Shown piece after piece: positions 1 to 11,668 of a stretch of 64,000 bases of DNA (position 1 is its first letter; each line of letters opens with the position of its first letter). This DNA comes from Ischnura elegans (lineage: Eukaryota; Arthropoda; Insecta; Odonata; Coenagrionidae): positions 77,892,866 through 77,956,865 of the forward strand of contig NC_060252.1 in assembly GCF_921293095.1 (NCBI RefSeq), in the 5' to 3' direction. The notes under the pieces were generated by a model that had not been told where the DNA came from, did not search any database, and was given only the letters and a program-made list of their open reading frames with translations. Both the position numbers and the translations under genes were made by a program.

Positions 1-1480
1 AATGTAAGCTTTATCATCACGCGTGCCTTATTACGCGTAGTGAACCTCAAAAGTCCATAAATTCAACGCTAAAGAACAGAGGTTGTGTCGAGCCACACAA
101 TGCTGCAATTAATTTTGATTCAACTCAGTCCTCGCCTCTTGAGTCCTCAGGGGCGGCCTCGTCATCTTTATGTTTTTCTTTGATCGCTCAAAGTGATATT
201 TTGGGAACAGGCAGTTTGGGAACCGAGATTATATTATGTTCTCGTTTTCATATCATTTATTTTTGTCTATTTTAATAGACTTAGAAAATCGAGAGTTAAT
301 GAATATTAATACCTTTATTTGCCTTGGTTTTAGAGCCTTCGCGTAGTGTGCTAAAACCGAAAAAAGTTGGTGAAAAATAATATTTTCCATAGCAGCAAGA
401 CGAAATATTACTCACAGTTTTTTTATGCTTCATGACATGAATCTAATGACAATTTGCCAAAAATGTTACCATTTAAGTACTTTAAAAATTTTTGGTACAA
501 AACTGCCAGAAGTTGGTGTCTGAAGTAAGGAGGCGCCTTCGGAAAAGACATTCCATATCAGCTAAATGGGAAATTGTCCGCGTGATATGAGTACGGAATC
601 TTCTTATATTTGGTGAGGTTCCAAAGCCTCCTATGAAAGCGAACTAATTGGAAACACTGCTTCCATTGCAATTGAATCTTCACCAAAGAGCACCTTGTGC
701 ACTGTGGGCGGCAATAATTCTTTGGATTGAAATCCGGAAACACTCTCTAAGTAATACTCGCTAACATTTTTGCAATTTGTCTCAAGTTCAGATGACAGAA
801 CTTTGAAAATTGATGCGTAGCCATGATTTCCTCGTTAATGCCTATTTGAAAAAAAGGCATGACATCATTGCGCATTCTTTCACTTAAATTCTTACTATGA
901 ATGATAAATTTTGTAGCTCGTAAAAAATCGGCTTAGAATCGGAAAAAATAACTTTGGGCAGTGTTCCCATCATAAGTCGTCCCATCAGGATTTGGAATGC
1001 AATACAGCCACATTTTCAGTTTTAAATTAGGAATCGTATGAATTACCGTTTAGGAATCTTAGATCTCCTTTTCCCTCCTTGCAATTCAATTGCTGCGTGC
1101 TAAACAGAAATCACAAAGTTGTTGTATGAATATGCCTTTGTTTTAAAAACCATTTCAATAAGTGAGAAATGGTAGCTTTTGAATAACCAATATTAGTCTA
1201 CTTACACAACATTATATTCGCTCAGACGATAAGATAGTCAGTGTACGCATTCAAAATACTTCGACCAGAAGACGCCTGCTGGAATGCGGGAGAAACAGTT
1301 GTCTCCATCACAACTACGACGCGTTAAAATCCGAAAAATGCAGCCTTCATTCAAAATAATTGAATACACCAATAAAGCATTCAAAATAGGAGTGGATACA
1401 GCCCAAAAGAGTACTGTGAAACATCGACCTGACCGTTCTTTATTCTCTTTAGCTCGTTCAATGCAGGCATATTAGCACCA
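1..1480. other. AT-rich non-coding stretch
   Basis: I see no gene here. Open frames are short and have no recognisable domain or coding-like composition. The sequence is AT-rich with scattered homopolymer runs, and no terminal repeats or tandem structure stand out. Confidence 0.6.
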
Positions 1481-1724
1481 TATACGAAGCATTTGCGGGA
1501 TCGGATTGATTTGGTGGCTAGAGTGTTGGCTTCCCACCCCGTGGGCTCGGATTCAAATACCGGCGGTGGCAGAGAATTTTTAGGTACTGCCCGATTCCTG
1601 CTTGAATGTTGTGTGGAGGACATTTCATACGCAACACTTCGTCCGTCAGACAGGACGTGAAGCCCCTTGATAAGGACGTGGTTCCCTTGCACCTCCTATA
1701 ATTACCATACCTATACGAAGCATT
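1481..1724 (+). mobile_element. tRNA-derived SINE with 13-bp target-site duplication
   Basis: A 218-bp insert (1494-1711) lies between two perfect copies of TATACGAAGCATT (1481-1493 and 1712-1724), the target-site duplication left by target-primed insertion. Its head carries an RNA polymerase III internal promoter: an A-box-like TGGTGGCTAGAGTGTTGG at 1512-1529 and a B-box-like GGATTCAAATA at 1549-1559, at tRNA-like spacing. The body ends in a non-tRNA tail (CCGTCAGACAGGACGTGAAG, then GTGGTTCCCTTG) of a type I recall from arthropod SINEs. The B box has drifted from GGTTCGAATCC, so this copy is probably not very young, although its TSD is intact. It would depend on a LINE partner for mobility. 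Confidence 0.88.
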
Positions 1725-2699
1725 ATAAATTACTACCATTTGAGGAAACACTGCAAACCTGTCACGCGTAAGAAATTCGGGGATATATTATTTAAATAAT
1801 TTTTTTAGAATTCTTTTGGCACGTGAAACAAGAGCCTACCTTTCCATCTACTACTGTGAGATGCATTCTATATCTCCGGGTGATGCTTCAAGGAGACGGA
1901 CTTGTGTCTGATCTATGTATTCCCTTAACCATACCATGATAATGGTAAGCCGGCATTGAAATGACTTTACAGCATAGGTGCGTAAGGAATTGGGGTGAAA
2001 TTTTATATTTTCGGAGTTGGCAAACAGCGCGAGTACGGCGGGTTTGGTAATTTCGGCTAAACGTCCTCCACTGCTCGAGAGATACGCAAACAATCGCCGA
2101 AATGCTGAGAGGGTGGACAGCGCCACGCAATAAGAGCGTTTTTTCTTATATTCTCTCTCTCTCTGGCGGAAGTGGAGGCCGCTTCAGAGGGAGAGAGGAT
2201 ATTAAAAATCTCGAGAAGGTTTGGAGAAAACCTTTTTCGATCCTGACTTTATTAAAATCCACAAAGTGCCTGGATGCTATTTACCAAATTCATTTTTATG
2301 TGCGAGTAGATCACAAAACTGAGATATCGGGAATTGTTTGATCTTAATGCGTAACTTTTGTGATTTTTTTTAGATATGATGTTTGACTTAATTTTTTATT
2401 GGAGAAAAATTCATGGGTGACCTATACTTCACTGAGATTCAGAGTGAAGTGAAAGAAACGAATGACCTGATTTTGAAAACTTGAACCAATCGTTACTTTT
2501 TGACAGTTAACATTATAACAAGTGTGTTACCGCGTTTTCCCAACTTGGCTTTCAAAAATGTCATTCTTTCTTTATTCCTTCCAAGTTTAACAGAAGAAGC
2601 CCTTTGTTTGAAAGTAATTTGATCACTTTGATAGGAAATATTGTCATGGCATTGAAATTCTTTCTAACATAAGCACATTCCTTCAAAGGCTACATATTG
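1725..2699. other. Non-coding stretch with a short CT microsatellite
   Basis: No gene is recognised. The interval contains a small GC-richer patch around 2020-2200 that includes the (TC)n run described separately. Confidence 0.55.
2151..2164. repeat. (TC)n microsatellite
   Basis: About seven TC dinucleotides in a row. In arthropods such runs can bind GAGA-type factors, but nothing nearby shows that this one does. Confidence 0.85.
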
Positions 2700-2998
2700 C
2701 CAATGGGAGCAAAGTCTTTGCCGAGGGAGGGGAGGGGGTGGAGGGGAAGTCTCTAGTAAGTGGTACGCTTCGTACCTCAGCGGCGCCGCAGTGCGGGGTG
2801 GTGCATGGGGGGTGGATTGCATTACGACAGACGATATCTCATAAACGCTTAGAGATAGGTCAAAACAAACAGGAAATCAGTCCTGGAGGCCTTCACTTTC
2901 ACGTTTTACATAGATATAGCACTTTTTCTGCTCCAAAAAACTCAATTGAGGATCCTCAGTACTTAGGGGCCTTGGGGCACGGGTTGCCGTTATTTTAA
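2700..2998. other. G-rich patch, possible old repeat fragment
   Basis: The plus strand is rich in G runs (GGGAGGGGAGGGGGTGG near 2725) and continues into a GC-rich segment. An open frame of 86 codons crosses it, but its product resembles no family I know and has unusual composition for a protein. Probably a decayed repeat or simple low-complexity DNA. Confidence 0.35.
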
Positions 2999-4559
2999 AG
3001 TAACCAAATTGTAACATGTGAATATAAACCTCATTTGGATCATTTTGAGACTAGGAAAATATAACTTTTCTTAATTTTGAAAAATAACAAACTTAAATTA
3101 CTCTTAAACCTTTAATATAGCCGGGTTTTTTACCTTTAAAGCCCGTACAGCTGCAAATACATGTTACATATATAATTTATTACATATTTCTCGAATAATT
3201 AAGGCAGTACAACATTTGGTCACCTACCCGCAATTTTTCTATGCATAATCTGAATAAAAATAAGATGAGACATTACATTAAGATGAAACGATGAATTATA
3301 ATCATTTTGATGCTATGATGCCTTTACCTTGTTTTGTAACAAACTCAATGGTTATGTTGCGGCGTCCACATTAAGTTTAATGTAGTAAAATTTTCATGCC
3401 CTTCAGCTTAACCTAATAGGTGAGCAGAAATTTCATTGCTTGTATTATGGCTTACTATGAGAAAAATTCTTTTTATGTCGCCTCACAAAATCCATCGCTA
3501 TTCCGATGTTTTGATTCTTAATACATTAATAATCTGCTTTTCCTCTTCAATATGATACATGTAACGGGGTGGAAATCAATTTTTCACGGTAATATTATAC
3601 CCTATTCTATTGAAAACGTCATATTTTTGTGAGATACACAATCTCTAAAACATATCCCTGCCGTAAAAAATATTTCAACTCTTACAATTTTCTTCTTGTG
3701 AATTTTTTATCTTAAACAACTGTATAGGACACATGCTCAGCCTTCTATTAAATTAAACCACGTTTGGTAGTTTGGAAATACTTTCACTTAACATTTAGCC
3801 GCAGATAGTTAAAAGTGCAAGTAGTGCTTACAAGTTATATTTAAGTTCTGAGAATTGCTAAGTGGCATTAAAAAGAAGACTGACTTCATGATTCAGGTCG
3901 ATTTGCTATGGAGATCCCAAACAGGTCAGGGGTGAAGATGTTGTGGCCTCGTGTACGAGTTGCCCAATGTACAGCCGCCACGCTGGAGTAAATGTTTGGA
4001 CATGAATAGTTAGGTTATTAGCAGTGACAACAAATAGATATTAGAGAAGAACGCTCAAAAGTAAAATTTGTAGCAATAAAGAGAAATTACAGAAGAACGC
4101 TCTAAAGTAAAATTTTAATGGCTCAAAATACATAGAAAATCGAGATTAAGTTTAAAAGTAAATGTTTTTTTTTCATGTTTTTCACCCTTACCTGGATTTA
4201 TAATGCTCATTATAATTCAAATTTGGCATTATCCTCCTCTCTTTCTGATTGTATGTGTATAAGTGGCTTAACTAATTTATATTCGCCGTGAGTTCATCAC
4301 TCTCCATAAAAGCTCCAAGAACTCGCTTTGAGCAAGCTTAAGTCGTGGAAAACTAGACATTTTGGTTCTCTAATTCATAAAGATATTGTATGGTTCACAT
4401 TTTTTTGCTGAACAGGTCGGAATGTATACGGCTACAATACAGTGAGAGCAAAAAATCACAATAAAACCTAGTAGGCAGCAGTGGATGGGTTCGCATCCAA
4501 TCCAACGTTGGTGTTGCACGCTACGGGTATTTTTGACCATTTCCCGTGTCAATACTTAC
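2999..4559. other. AT-rich non-coding stretch
   Basis: No gene, RNA or structured repeat recognised. One short direct repeat (AGAAGAACGCTC near 4045 and 4092, each followed by AAAGTAAAATTT) indicates a small local duplication. Confidence 0.55.
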
Positions 4560-5060
4560 AATTCATAAAGGTATGTCGACCGAGCTAACGCTCCAAATAC
4601 CTCGACTAGGCCTCGATCTGGTCTTCTGGCCGTTCGCTTATCTCTCACCCCTGTTTCTAATTACAGCCTCAGCTCCAATTCGACTTGAGCGCATTGAATA
4701 GGCTAGCGAATACAATTAATCACGGCCGGATTTCGGAGTCGCACCAATCAAAGGACAAACGAATGATTGAGGGCCACTCCGCGCCGACCCACACCCCCAT
4801 GCCTGAACATGCCTCGGAGGCGGCGATAGATGCCTCAGCACACAATGGACAAATATATAGGCCCTCCCTTGCTCTCCCTTTCATTGTCCGTTTCCCGCTG
4901 TGACGTCAAAAAGTGATCAACCCAGCCAGTGGAAGGAAGGGTGTATTATGGCCGTTTTATACGGGGCACGTCATGGCGCAATCTGACGTATGTACGAAGG
5001 CGCAATCGAAATTGTGTCGCGTAAAGTGGTGAATTGCTACAAGACCTGCGAGAATGAATG
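4560..5060 (+). promoter_or_regulatory. CpG-richer patch with TATA-like element, candidate promoter or enhancer
   Basis: This interval is clearly richer in G, C and CpG than its AT-rich flanks. It contains TATATAG at 4854-4860 in a GC-rich setting, a TCATT initiator-like site whose A is at 4883 (29 bases from the first T of the TATA element), and a perfect CRE, TGACGTCA, at 4901-4908. The spacing is right for a core promoter on the plus strand. No open frame immediately downstream looks like a protein, so any gene would need a spliced or non-coding transcript. It could equally be an enhancer or chance. Confidence 0.3.
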
Positions 5061-5477
5061 CATGTGAGACGGCAAAATAGCCACTTCTCTAATTCCGAGC
5101 TCGCATTTCCGTAATTTCAGCAAATATTTTCAACGTAACGAAATAACATGCCCCGTGTAAGTCGGCGTTGAGGTAAGACTAATGCAGACTTTTTAAAATA
5201 ATTATTGTAGAAGTTGTAGGAATAAAAACTTTACTTTTTCCACATGGTGACTAATTTCATCCGACCATGATTGTAATTTGCAGTGTAACATTATCGAGGT
5301 TGACTACCACCCTCAATATATTAAACTGTAACCAAACCATAGTTGCACAAAATAAATAACCATTTGGGAATAGTAATGCTTTTATTCCTTCGACTCCTAC
5401 GACAAAGGATTTCCACCGAGTCACGCCCGCTTCAAATATTTAATTATTATTTGTATTCAAGTATTCTACCGGTCTAA
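5061..5477. other. Non-coding stretch
   Basis: Nothing recognisable. It may include further eroded retrotransposon sequence upstream of the fossil that starts near 5478, but I could not read it in any frame. Confidence 0.5.
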
Positions 5478-6010
5478 GTGGACTTACATAGAGCATTTTT
5501 CCAATCATCCAGGCCTATCTCCCCTAACAACATGGACTATCCTCTTCAATTCACAATAACAATAATTATAATAATAAATAATACCTTTAAACTTCCCTGT
5601 CAATACAAATTAATAGATACCCCATATCATGAATACCACCCTAAAACTGTGCTTTATAAGAGCTCATTTAAACTATGCTATGATTGGCCGATACAAACAG
5701 GTAAAACCATTGTCAATAATAGACTAGATATAATACTGATTATCAATAAAAGTAGAACTTTCTACATAGTTGATAATGTTTTACCACTCTCACAATAGTG
5801 ATTAGACAGTAGCTGGAAAAATAAACAAGTACCAAGAATTGGCAATGGAAATGGAAAGAATATGGAACAGTTTAATACCACCTTTTGCCATCTCTACTAC
5901 CGGTATCATCCGAAAATAAGTACAAAATAGTTTTACAGTAGGTACTCAACCTTAATTCAAATGCATACATCAAATTGCAACATGCCGCAATAATTTACCG
6001 CAAAAATAGT
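5478..6010 (+). pseudogene. Broken 3' end of an RLE-type non-LTR retrotransposon
   Basis: Translating the plus strand in shifting frames gives the C-terminal part of a retrotransposon polyprotein. Around 5625-5800 the frame reads YHEYHPKTVLYKSSFKL, then an NRLDIIL...VDNVLP segment that corresponds to the (R/K)PD-x12-14-D core of the restriction-like endonuclease carried by R2/R4/Dong-type elements; the catalytic P has become L. After a stop and a frame change, 5821-5916 reads INKYQELAMEMERIW...ISTTGIIRK, and after another shift NSNAYIKLQHAAI. These blocks occur in the expected order for the tail of such elements. The stops, frame changes and mutated core show it is dead. The reverse transcriptase part upstream is missing or unrecognisable. 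Clade assignment is from memory. Confidence 0.75.
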
Positions 6011-6889
6011 GATCGTCGTGATGTTATTTGCTAACCTTTTCATGATGAGGGTTTTGGTGACATATAATAATAGTGAATTCATTTGTTTGAAATTCAAATT
6101 TTTGTCATACTTACATTATTTTATTTTATTTTTATAAGCAAAAGTGAGATAGCTTCTCTTGATCCAAATATGTGATTTATGCTATACGTGAGCATTCTCG
6201 GTAACTATGTAAGCCAGATTTAATTTAATCTTGATACCTAATTGAATGTAATTTAATTACGAAGCTTATTTTAATGTAATTTTGATAGCTACTTTCATGC
6301 AATTAAGCTATTTAGGATTTGCCTTTTGATTTTTTGTTCTGGGACCAGAAATATTTTTAATTCGCTAATCCTTCAGGAATAGCCATTTATGTTCCTTAAA
6401 ATATGTTTCAATATTAGACTTTATGCAAATAAAATACAATTTTCTCACATGGGGTTTGTGAAGCAGTAGCTCAACACCTCAGTTGATTAATTGCGTTTTC
6501 ACGGTACCATTACGACCTAATCAGACATATTTATGCGCAGTTTACTGAGCAACGCTTTCCACAAATGACGACAGCAGCGCACCTATGATTCCCACACCGA
6601 AAACCTGAATCTGAACTACGACGTGATTCCTCAATTCCCGTCCTCTACCCGTTGGTTGCCATGATCGGAATTATAATCCACATGTGGTTACGTAAACAAC
6701 TAATCACAACAATCAACCCAAAGCTATAAAAAAACTCCAGTTCTATCTCGTATTAGTGGTACCATGACCCTTGCATGCGATTTTGCGCTCACCGTTCTCC
6801 AGCATGTGGTAAAAATATGAATGCCCCCATGCATCTAGTGACCCGGTTGGCCGAACCTCATTCTACCATACTTCGCATTTGGTATATGG
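6011..6889. other. AT-rich non-coding stretch
   Basis: No gene recognised. A few short CpG-containing segments occur at 6540-6700, with no clear promoter. Confidence 0.5.
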
Positions 6890-7185
6890 TTTGAAACTAA
6901 ACTGTTCGAATGTGAAGCATGTTTTCTGCAGTTCGAAACATAATCTGTTTCGTTTCATCCCGGAGATTCAGTTTAATTTCGAACTTAGGTAGTTTTGACT
7001 CGTTTCAACCCTGAGTTTAGCTCCCCTAAATCAACTTCGTTCTGTTTCTACATTTCGCTCCCGGGAACGAAACTATTGAATTTCTTTTGGTTTTGACTAC
7101 CATTTAGTCTCGATTACCACCCCTCTTCAGAGCACACATGCCCAGGCGGGACTCGAACCCGAGACCATCGGTTTGGCAGAAAGAC
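6890..7185 (-). mobile_element. tRNA-derived SINE fragment
   Basis: On the minus strand the region at 7149-7159 reads GGTTCGAGTCC, a perfect RNA polymerase III B box, flanked by a tRNA-like T arm (CGGG/CCCG). The A-box side is weak. A body with repeated GAAAC/CGTTTC words follows down to about 6890. I take it as an old minus-strand SINE. The left boundary is uncertain and I found no target-site duplication. Confidence 0.55.
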
Positions 7186-7191
7186 TGAACA

Positions 7192-7300
7192 CTCATTTTT
7201 CGTTTTTGATATCTGAAATGCTTTTCTAAAACTTATTTTGACTTTCTCATCAGTCGCATTCGAAACTTTCAATAATTTAAGATGCCGTAGGATGATTTTT
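7192..7300 (+). repeat. 110-bp direct repeat, copy 1
   Basis: A segment beginning TTTTTCGTTTTTGATATCTG and running through AAACTTTCAATAATTTAAG is repeated at 8563-8672 in the same orientation with only scattered differences. Copy 1 lies directly against the SINE fragment. The family is unknown to me. Confidence 0.8.
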
Positions 7301-8562
7301 TAAAAATCGATTTTCTTTTAAATAAAAAGTTTTTTGAACGTATTTGGTTTGAAGACTCAACCCCGTCGCCGCGGAGTCCAACAAATGTTCTTAATAAGTC
7401 TTATTCTCTTTCACTCTATCTTTAAATCAAACTGTCTTTCTTCCTCTCTCTCGCTTATCAATCATTCTTTCCCAACACTGTTTTCAAAATTTCCTCCCCG
7501 TTCAGCGCAAGCTCAATCTAAACCTTTTGTCTCTTCCATACCGCATCTAGAAGCTGTACGAAATCTTCAAAAGTTCCTTGCTATGTTTCCATAATTTTAT
7601 ATCGACAAATAATTAAATAAAACTAGCCGAGCCTCTGTCGACTAACTCTTCTATTCATATTCCATTCCAGTGAGTTTATCCCGTCACTTGTGACCATTCC
7701 CTGAGGAATGGAACGCCGGAGGGTAAAATATATTAGTGCCAGTGAAAGATTACTTTGGCTGGAGAAAATTTATTATCTTGCCTAAAGACGTGAGAGAACT
7801 ATTTAAATTTAAACATTGTTGGGTATTTCTATTCTTATTTTTTCATCAACTCGTCATCATCTCATACTTTCAGTCCAACATAACTCCTAAAATTTCATCC
7901 TTAAATATTGCCTAAGCTGTATCCAGAGGTAATTATTGGCAAAGAGTGATATGGGATAAGTTCAAAGGATCGGCATCCCAACGGACACTAATGGGTAGAT
8001 GCTAAGTTTTAGAGTAGTTAAATAAATTTTTAGGGAAAACATTTATGGGTATTTTCAATTACTGTCTCCCAAAGCCATATGTTCATTGGGTATGTATGGT
8101 TTGAGTGATTGTTTAATTCATAATTTTCATTTGTCTATTGTTAGTGCTCAATTAGTTAAATTGGTACAGTGAAATCCCAACTCATTTCATTCCCAAATTG
8201 GTTGCTTTGGTTCCCTTATGTTCTTCTAAGATGCTGTTGCATGAAAACAATCGGCGATGTTGACAGACATAATAATTATAAAATGAGACCTTTATGCTGA
8301 AAGAGGAGGATGGCAGATGCCAGAAGGGTTTCATAGCTGATGGCGAAGGTGGCGCAATATTAAATTAATGAAAACTGAACTTATTTGTGATGAGAATGCT
8401 TCGAAATGATATTAAAGTATAAAAAAAGCATTTTTATAAAAAACGCGTTTTAATAAAAAAGAAATTATGAATAATAAGATAATATGAATTTAATGCTTGC
8501 TGGTCAACGCATATCAAAATTGATTCTCCGCGAAAACGAATACAATTTTACTTGCACACGAC
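7301..8562. other. Non-coding stretch
   Basis: No convincing gene. An 86-codon open frame at 7334-7594 is Ser/Leu/Phe-rich and comes from pyrimidine-rich DNA; it has no family resemblance, so I do not call it a gene. Confidence 0.5.
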
Positions 8563-8672
8563 ATTTTTCGTTTTTGATATCTGAAATTCTCTTCTAAAAC
8601 TTATTTTCACTTTCTCATAAGCCGCATTTGAAACTTTCAATAATTTAAGATGCCTTAGGCTGCTATTTTCTT
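8563..8672 (+). repeat. 110-bp direct repeat, copy 2
   Basis: Second copy of the repeat at 7192-7300, direct orientation. Similarity begins at the ATTTTTCG word and fades after AAGATGCCTTAGG. The copies lie about 1.37 kb apart. Confidence 0.8.
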
Positions 8673-9245
8673 CTTTTTTATTAAATATGTTTTGTATAAA
8701 AAGCTATTTTTATGCTTTAAAATTATTTAGCAATTTTTAGTTTTGTTAGATAGGAATTTTTCAATCGATTGAAATTTTAAGTGCAACCACCTTGTAGTTG
8801 TATAGAATATTCTATGCTATCATTACTAAGATAAAATTACAGCATAATAACTGACAAAAAGATATGAAAACTTAGATGTAAAAAACAAAACCAATTGGTT
8901 ATGCCAAAATTTTCAAATTGAATAAAAAACTCCGAGCGTTGAAGAAATGTGAAGGAAACTCAGCCATGCTGTTATTTGGACCAAAATCACATGACCAAAT
9001 GTCAAATCACGGACCATTGTCAAGGCCGCATTAAATGCTCTTTCCTTTCCTGATTAAATTCTGAACGTTTTTCCACTATCCAACAATCAGAATTATAAAA
9101 ACAACTCCATCCCAGAAGCTTTCCCGTATAAAAACACGCTTTGCGAATTATAATGAAATGCATAAACGAAGAGGGCTGCGGTACAGAACTTGACTTAATT
9201 ACTCTCGCTGGGAATGCGTATATTTCAACAGCAATGAGGTTCTGC
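8673..9245. other. AT-rich non-coding stretch
   Basis: No gene or structured element seen before the tandem array begins. Confidence 0.5.
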
Positions 9246-11345
9246 GATGAAAAGCGGTCCACAGTGGTCGGGCGGCTATTTTATTCCTCGAAATAATTCG
9301 CTCCAACCCCGGATTTCATTCAATTCATTCCCCCTCCATTTTCTCTCATTCGCTAACCCTTTCTCAACTGTTTAACCCCCTTCTACTCCTCCCTCCATTC
9401 TCCCTTACCATTCTTAAATTTTCAGGTAGCTCCAAAACAAAAAAAAACTAGGGCAGAGTCACGCATGAGCCGCGAATTTTTACAATTCAAAGAATATATT
9501 TGAAGAATCAAGAATCATTTGAAATTGAATTACCTCCATCATTAGTTAAGTCCCATCTTATCTTATCATTAAGTCCTCCTTATTACTTGAAATTATTAAA
9601 GTTGAAGAACATGTTATTGCCGTTGTTATGCAATAACTTGGAGATAATATTTGTTCACTTAATCTTGCTTATAATAATAAAAATGGAATGGACTTTGAAT
9701 CAATCGGTTGATACTATAAATACCTCTGTCGGTTAGGTAGAGTTGATTTTACAATAGGAGAATTTTCGAAATATAGCATGAGGACTAATCTAAAACATAC
9801 TTATAAAATAAAATTATCTTCTTTCCCGGCGTATAATTTTGGTGAAGTCTTCTTGGGTGTTCCATCGGGTGAGTTGATTGTAGGCCGATGTTTCGGTGGC
9901 TGCATCTACCATCATTCCGTCGACGAAGACAGAGGCAGGCATCGAAACGTCGGCCTACAATAAACTCACCCGGTAGAAAACCCGATTAGCAATTTAGCAT
10001 GAAAACCAATGTAAAATACGCTTAGAACTATCAATAATTATAGTGCTGAGGGTAGTGTGCAATCCTAAACCTTTAAAAAAGAATATTTATTGCGTTAATA
10101 TTTATCTGCGTCATATTTGGGTGGCTAAAGATAATTCTTCAAGAAATGATTTTAAATAATTGAGATTTCCTCTCATCGTTAGAGGAGTCTAAAAGTGGTC
10201 TTCAATAATGGGGTGACTATTTTACACTTTGAAATAATTTAAGCAATTGCCAATCTAGCTTAAAAACCAATGTAAAACTTACGTAGCACAATGATTGCAT
10301 TATCGAGTTTAGAACGCAATCTAAGGCATTTTAAAAAGAATATTTAACGAAGATATATGCGTCATACTTGGGTGGCAGATAATTCTGCTACAAATTATTT
10401 TTCTTAATTGATATTTGTTCTCATCGTTAGAGGCGAAAAGCGGTTCACGGTGATCGAGTGACTATTTAACTCGAAATAATTTAAGCAATTATCAATTTAG
10501 ATGAGAACCAATGTAAAACATACACTAAAATATCAATGACTAGTTTACTGATTATAAGGTATAATCCTAGGCATTTTAAATAAGGATGTTTAACGAAGTT
10601 ATATTCGTCATACTTGGGTGACTACATATGAATCTCTTATAAATGATTTTTCCCAAGTGATATAGCCTCTAATCATTATATGGGGCGAAAAGCGGTTCAC
10701 AGTGATCTGGCGGCTAATTTACTTCTCGAAATAATTTACTCTAACCCCAGATTTCCATTCACTTCCTCGTCCATTCTCTCTCATTTGCTCCCCTACCCTC
10801 AACTGTTTTTCCCCTCTATCCTCATTCTCCTTTTACCGTTATATAATTCGCGGGTATCTCAAATATAAGCACTGAGTCGAACATGAGACGCGAAAGTTTT
10901 TACAATCCAAAAAATATATAACTATTTTAGGAATTTAGCGTGTAAACCTATGTAAAACGAACCTACTTTGTGCAATGAACGAATATACTACTGAGCGTAG
11001 AGTGTAATCCAGGACAGTTAAAAAAGAATATTTAATGGTATAATGATAATTTAATGCGTCACATTTGGGTGGCTACAGATAATTCTCCCTAAAAATATTT
11101 TTTCGAAGTGAGATTTCCTCTCATCGTTAGTGGGGGAAAAGCGGTCCAGAGTAGTTAGGGCGGCTATGTTACTCCTCGAAATAATTTCCTCCAGCCCTTT
11201 CAATTTCAATTCATTCCCCCACCATTTTCTCTCATTTGCTCCCCTGCCTTCAACTGTTTTTTCCCCTCCCTCTCACCACATTCTCCCTTCGCCATTCTTA
11301 ATCCCCCTCCGCCCGCGAGCCAATGCGCTATAAGCGTCCCTCGCC
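9246..11345 (+). repeat. Diverged tandem array with short and long units
   Basis: A word GAAAAGCGGTYCACAGTGAT and its following context recur with starts near 9248, 10190, 10435, 10687 and 11136. Spacings of about 245, 252 and 449 bases follow a first 942-base unit that carries extra DNA. Each unit contains recognisable blocks in the same order (CGAAATAATTT, then AACCAATGTAAAAC, then TTTGGGTGGCTA, then CTCATCGTTAG). Long units (first, fourth, fifth) have an additional pyrimidine-rich block (CTCATTTGCTCCCCTACC type) that the short ones lack. Units differ a lot, so the array is old. Not a known satellite to me; there is no coding potential. Confidence 0.85.
9815..9990. mobile_element. Fold-back insertion inside the first array unit
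   Basis: Arms at 9866-9897 and 9941-9972 are inverted copies (29 of 32 positions match), centred on TTGTAGGCCGAYGTTTCG. The outer sequence TTTCCCGGCGTATAATTTTG starts near 9822. A related single-arm fragment lies at 13489-13566. The insertion accounts for part of the extra length of the first unit of the surrounding tandem array. The CGAAACGTCGGC word recalls terminal repeats of Penelope-like retroelements, but no protein domain is present. Confidence 0.6.
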
Positions 11346-11668
11346 CCCGCCGCCCGTGGCTTGCCTTACCTCCGCTGATTTCACTTTCCTCTTTCACGCG
11401 ACCAACTCCTCCGCTTTCAAAGCACTGCTGAAAACCCCTTTCTCTGTTCGCCCGCCACGATCCCACCCAAATATCTCTCGCCCCTGTGTCTGATACTCGA
11501 CACGGAACCTGGGCCCGGCAAACTCTCCTCGCAGTTGTGGAGCCGTGACAGTTAACGGATCGTTAGACGCGGGTTTTGTGTATGAAGCAAAAGGGACAGG
11601 CCGCGGCCGTTATATAGGCAGCGAGCACAGTCCCCTACTCCCTCTATCTTTTTCACCGCCTCTCGCTT
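11346..11668 (+). promoter_or_regulatory. GC/CpG-rich patch with TATATAGG, weak promoter candidate
   Basis: The sequence between the two tandem arrays is GC-rich with many CpGs and contains GGCCGCGGCCGTTATATAGG, with the TATA element at 11611-11618. An initiator at the proper distance is not obvious; CACAGTCC lies only 18 bases downstream. No open frame follows that looks like a protein. It could be the core promoter of a distant spliced gene, but this is weak. Confidence 0.2.

Noticed and set aside
7130..7185. Possible tRNA gene from a perfect B box
   Set aside because: The A-box side and acceptor pairing are poor and a SINE-like body follows, so it is a SINE fragment rather than a tRNA.
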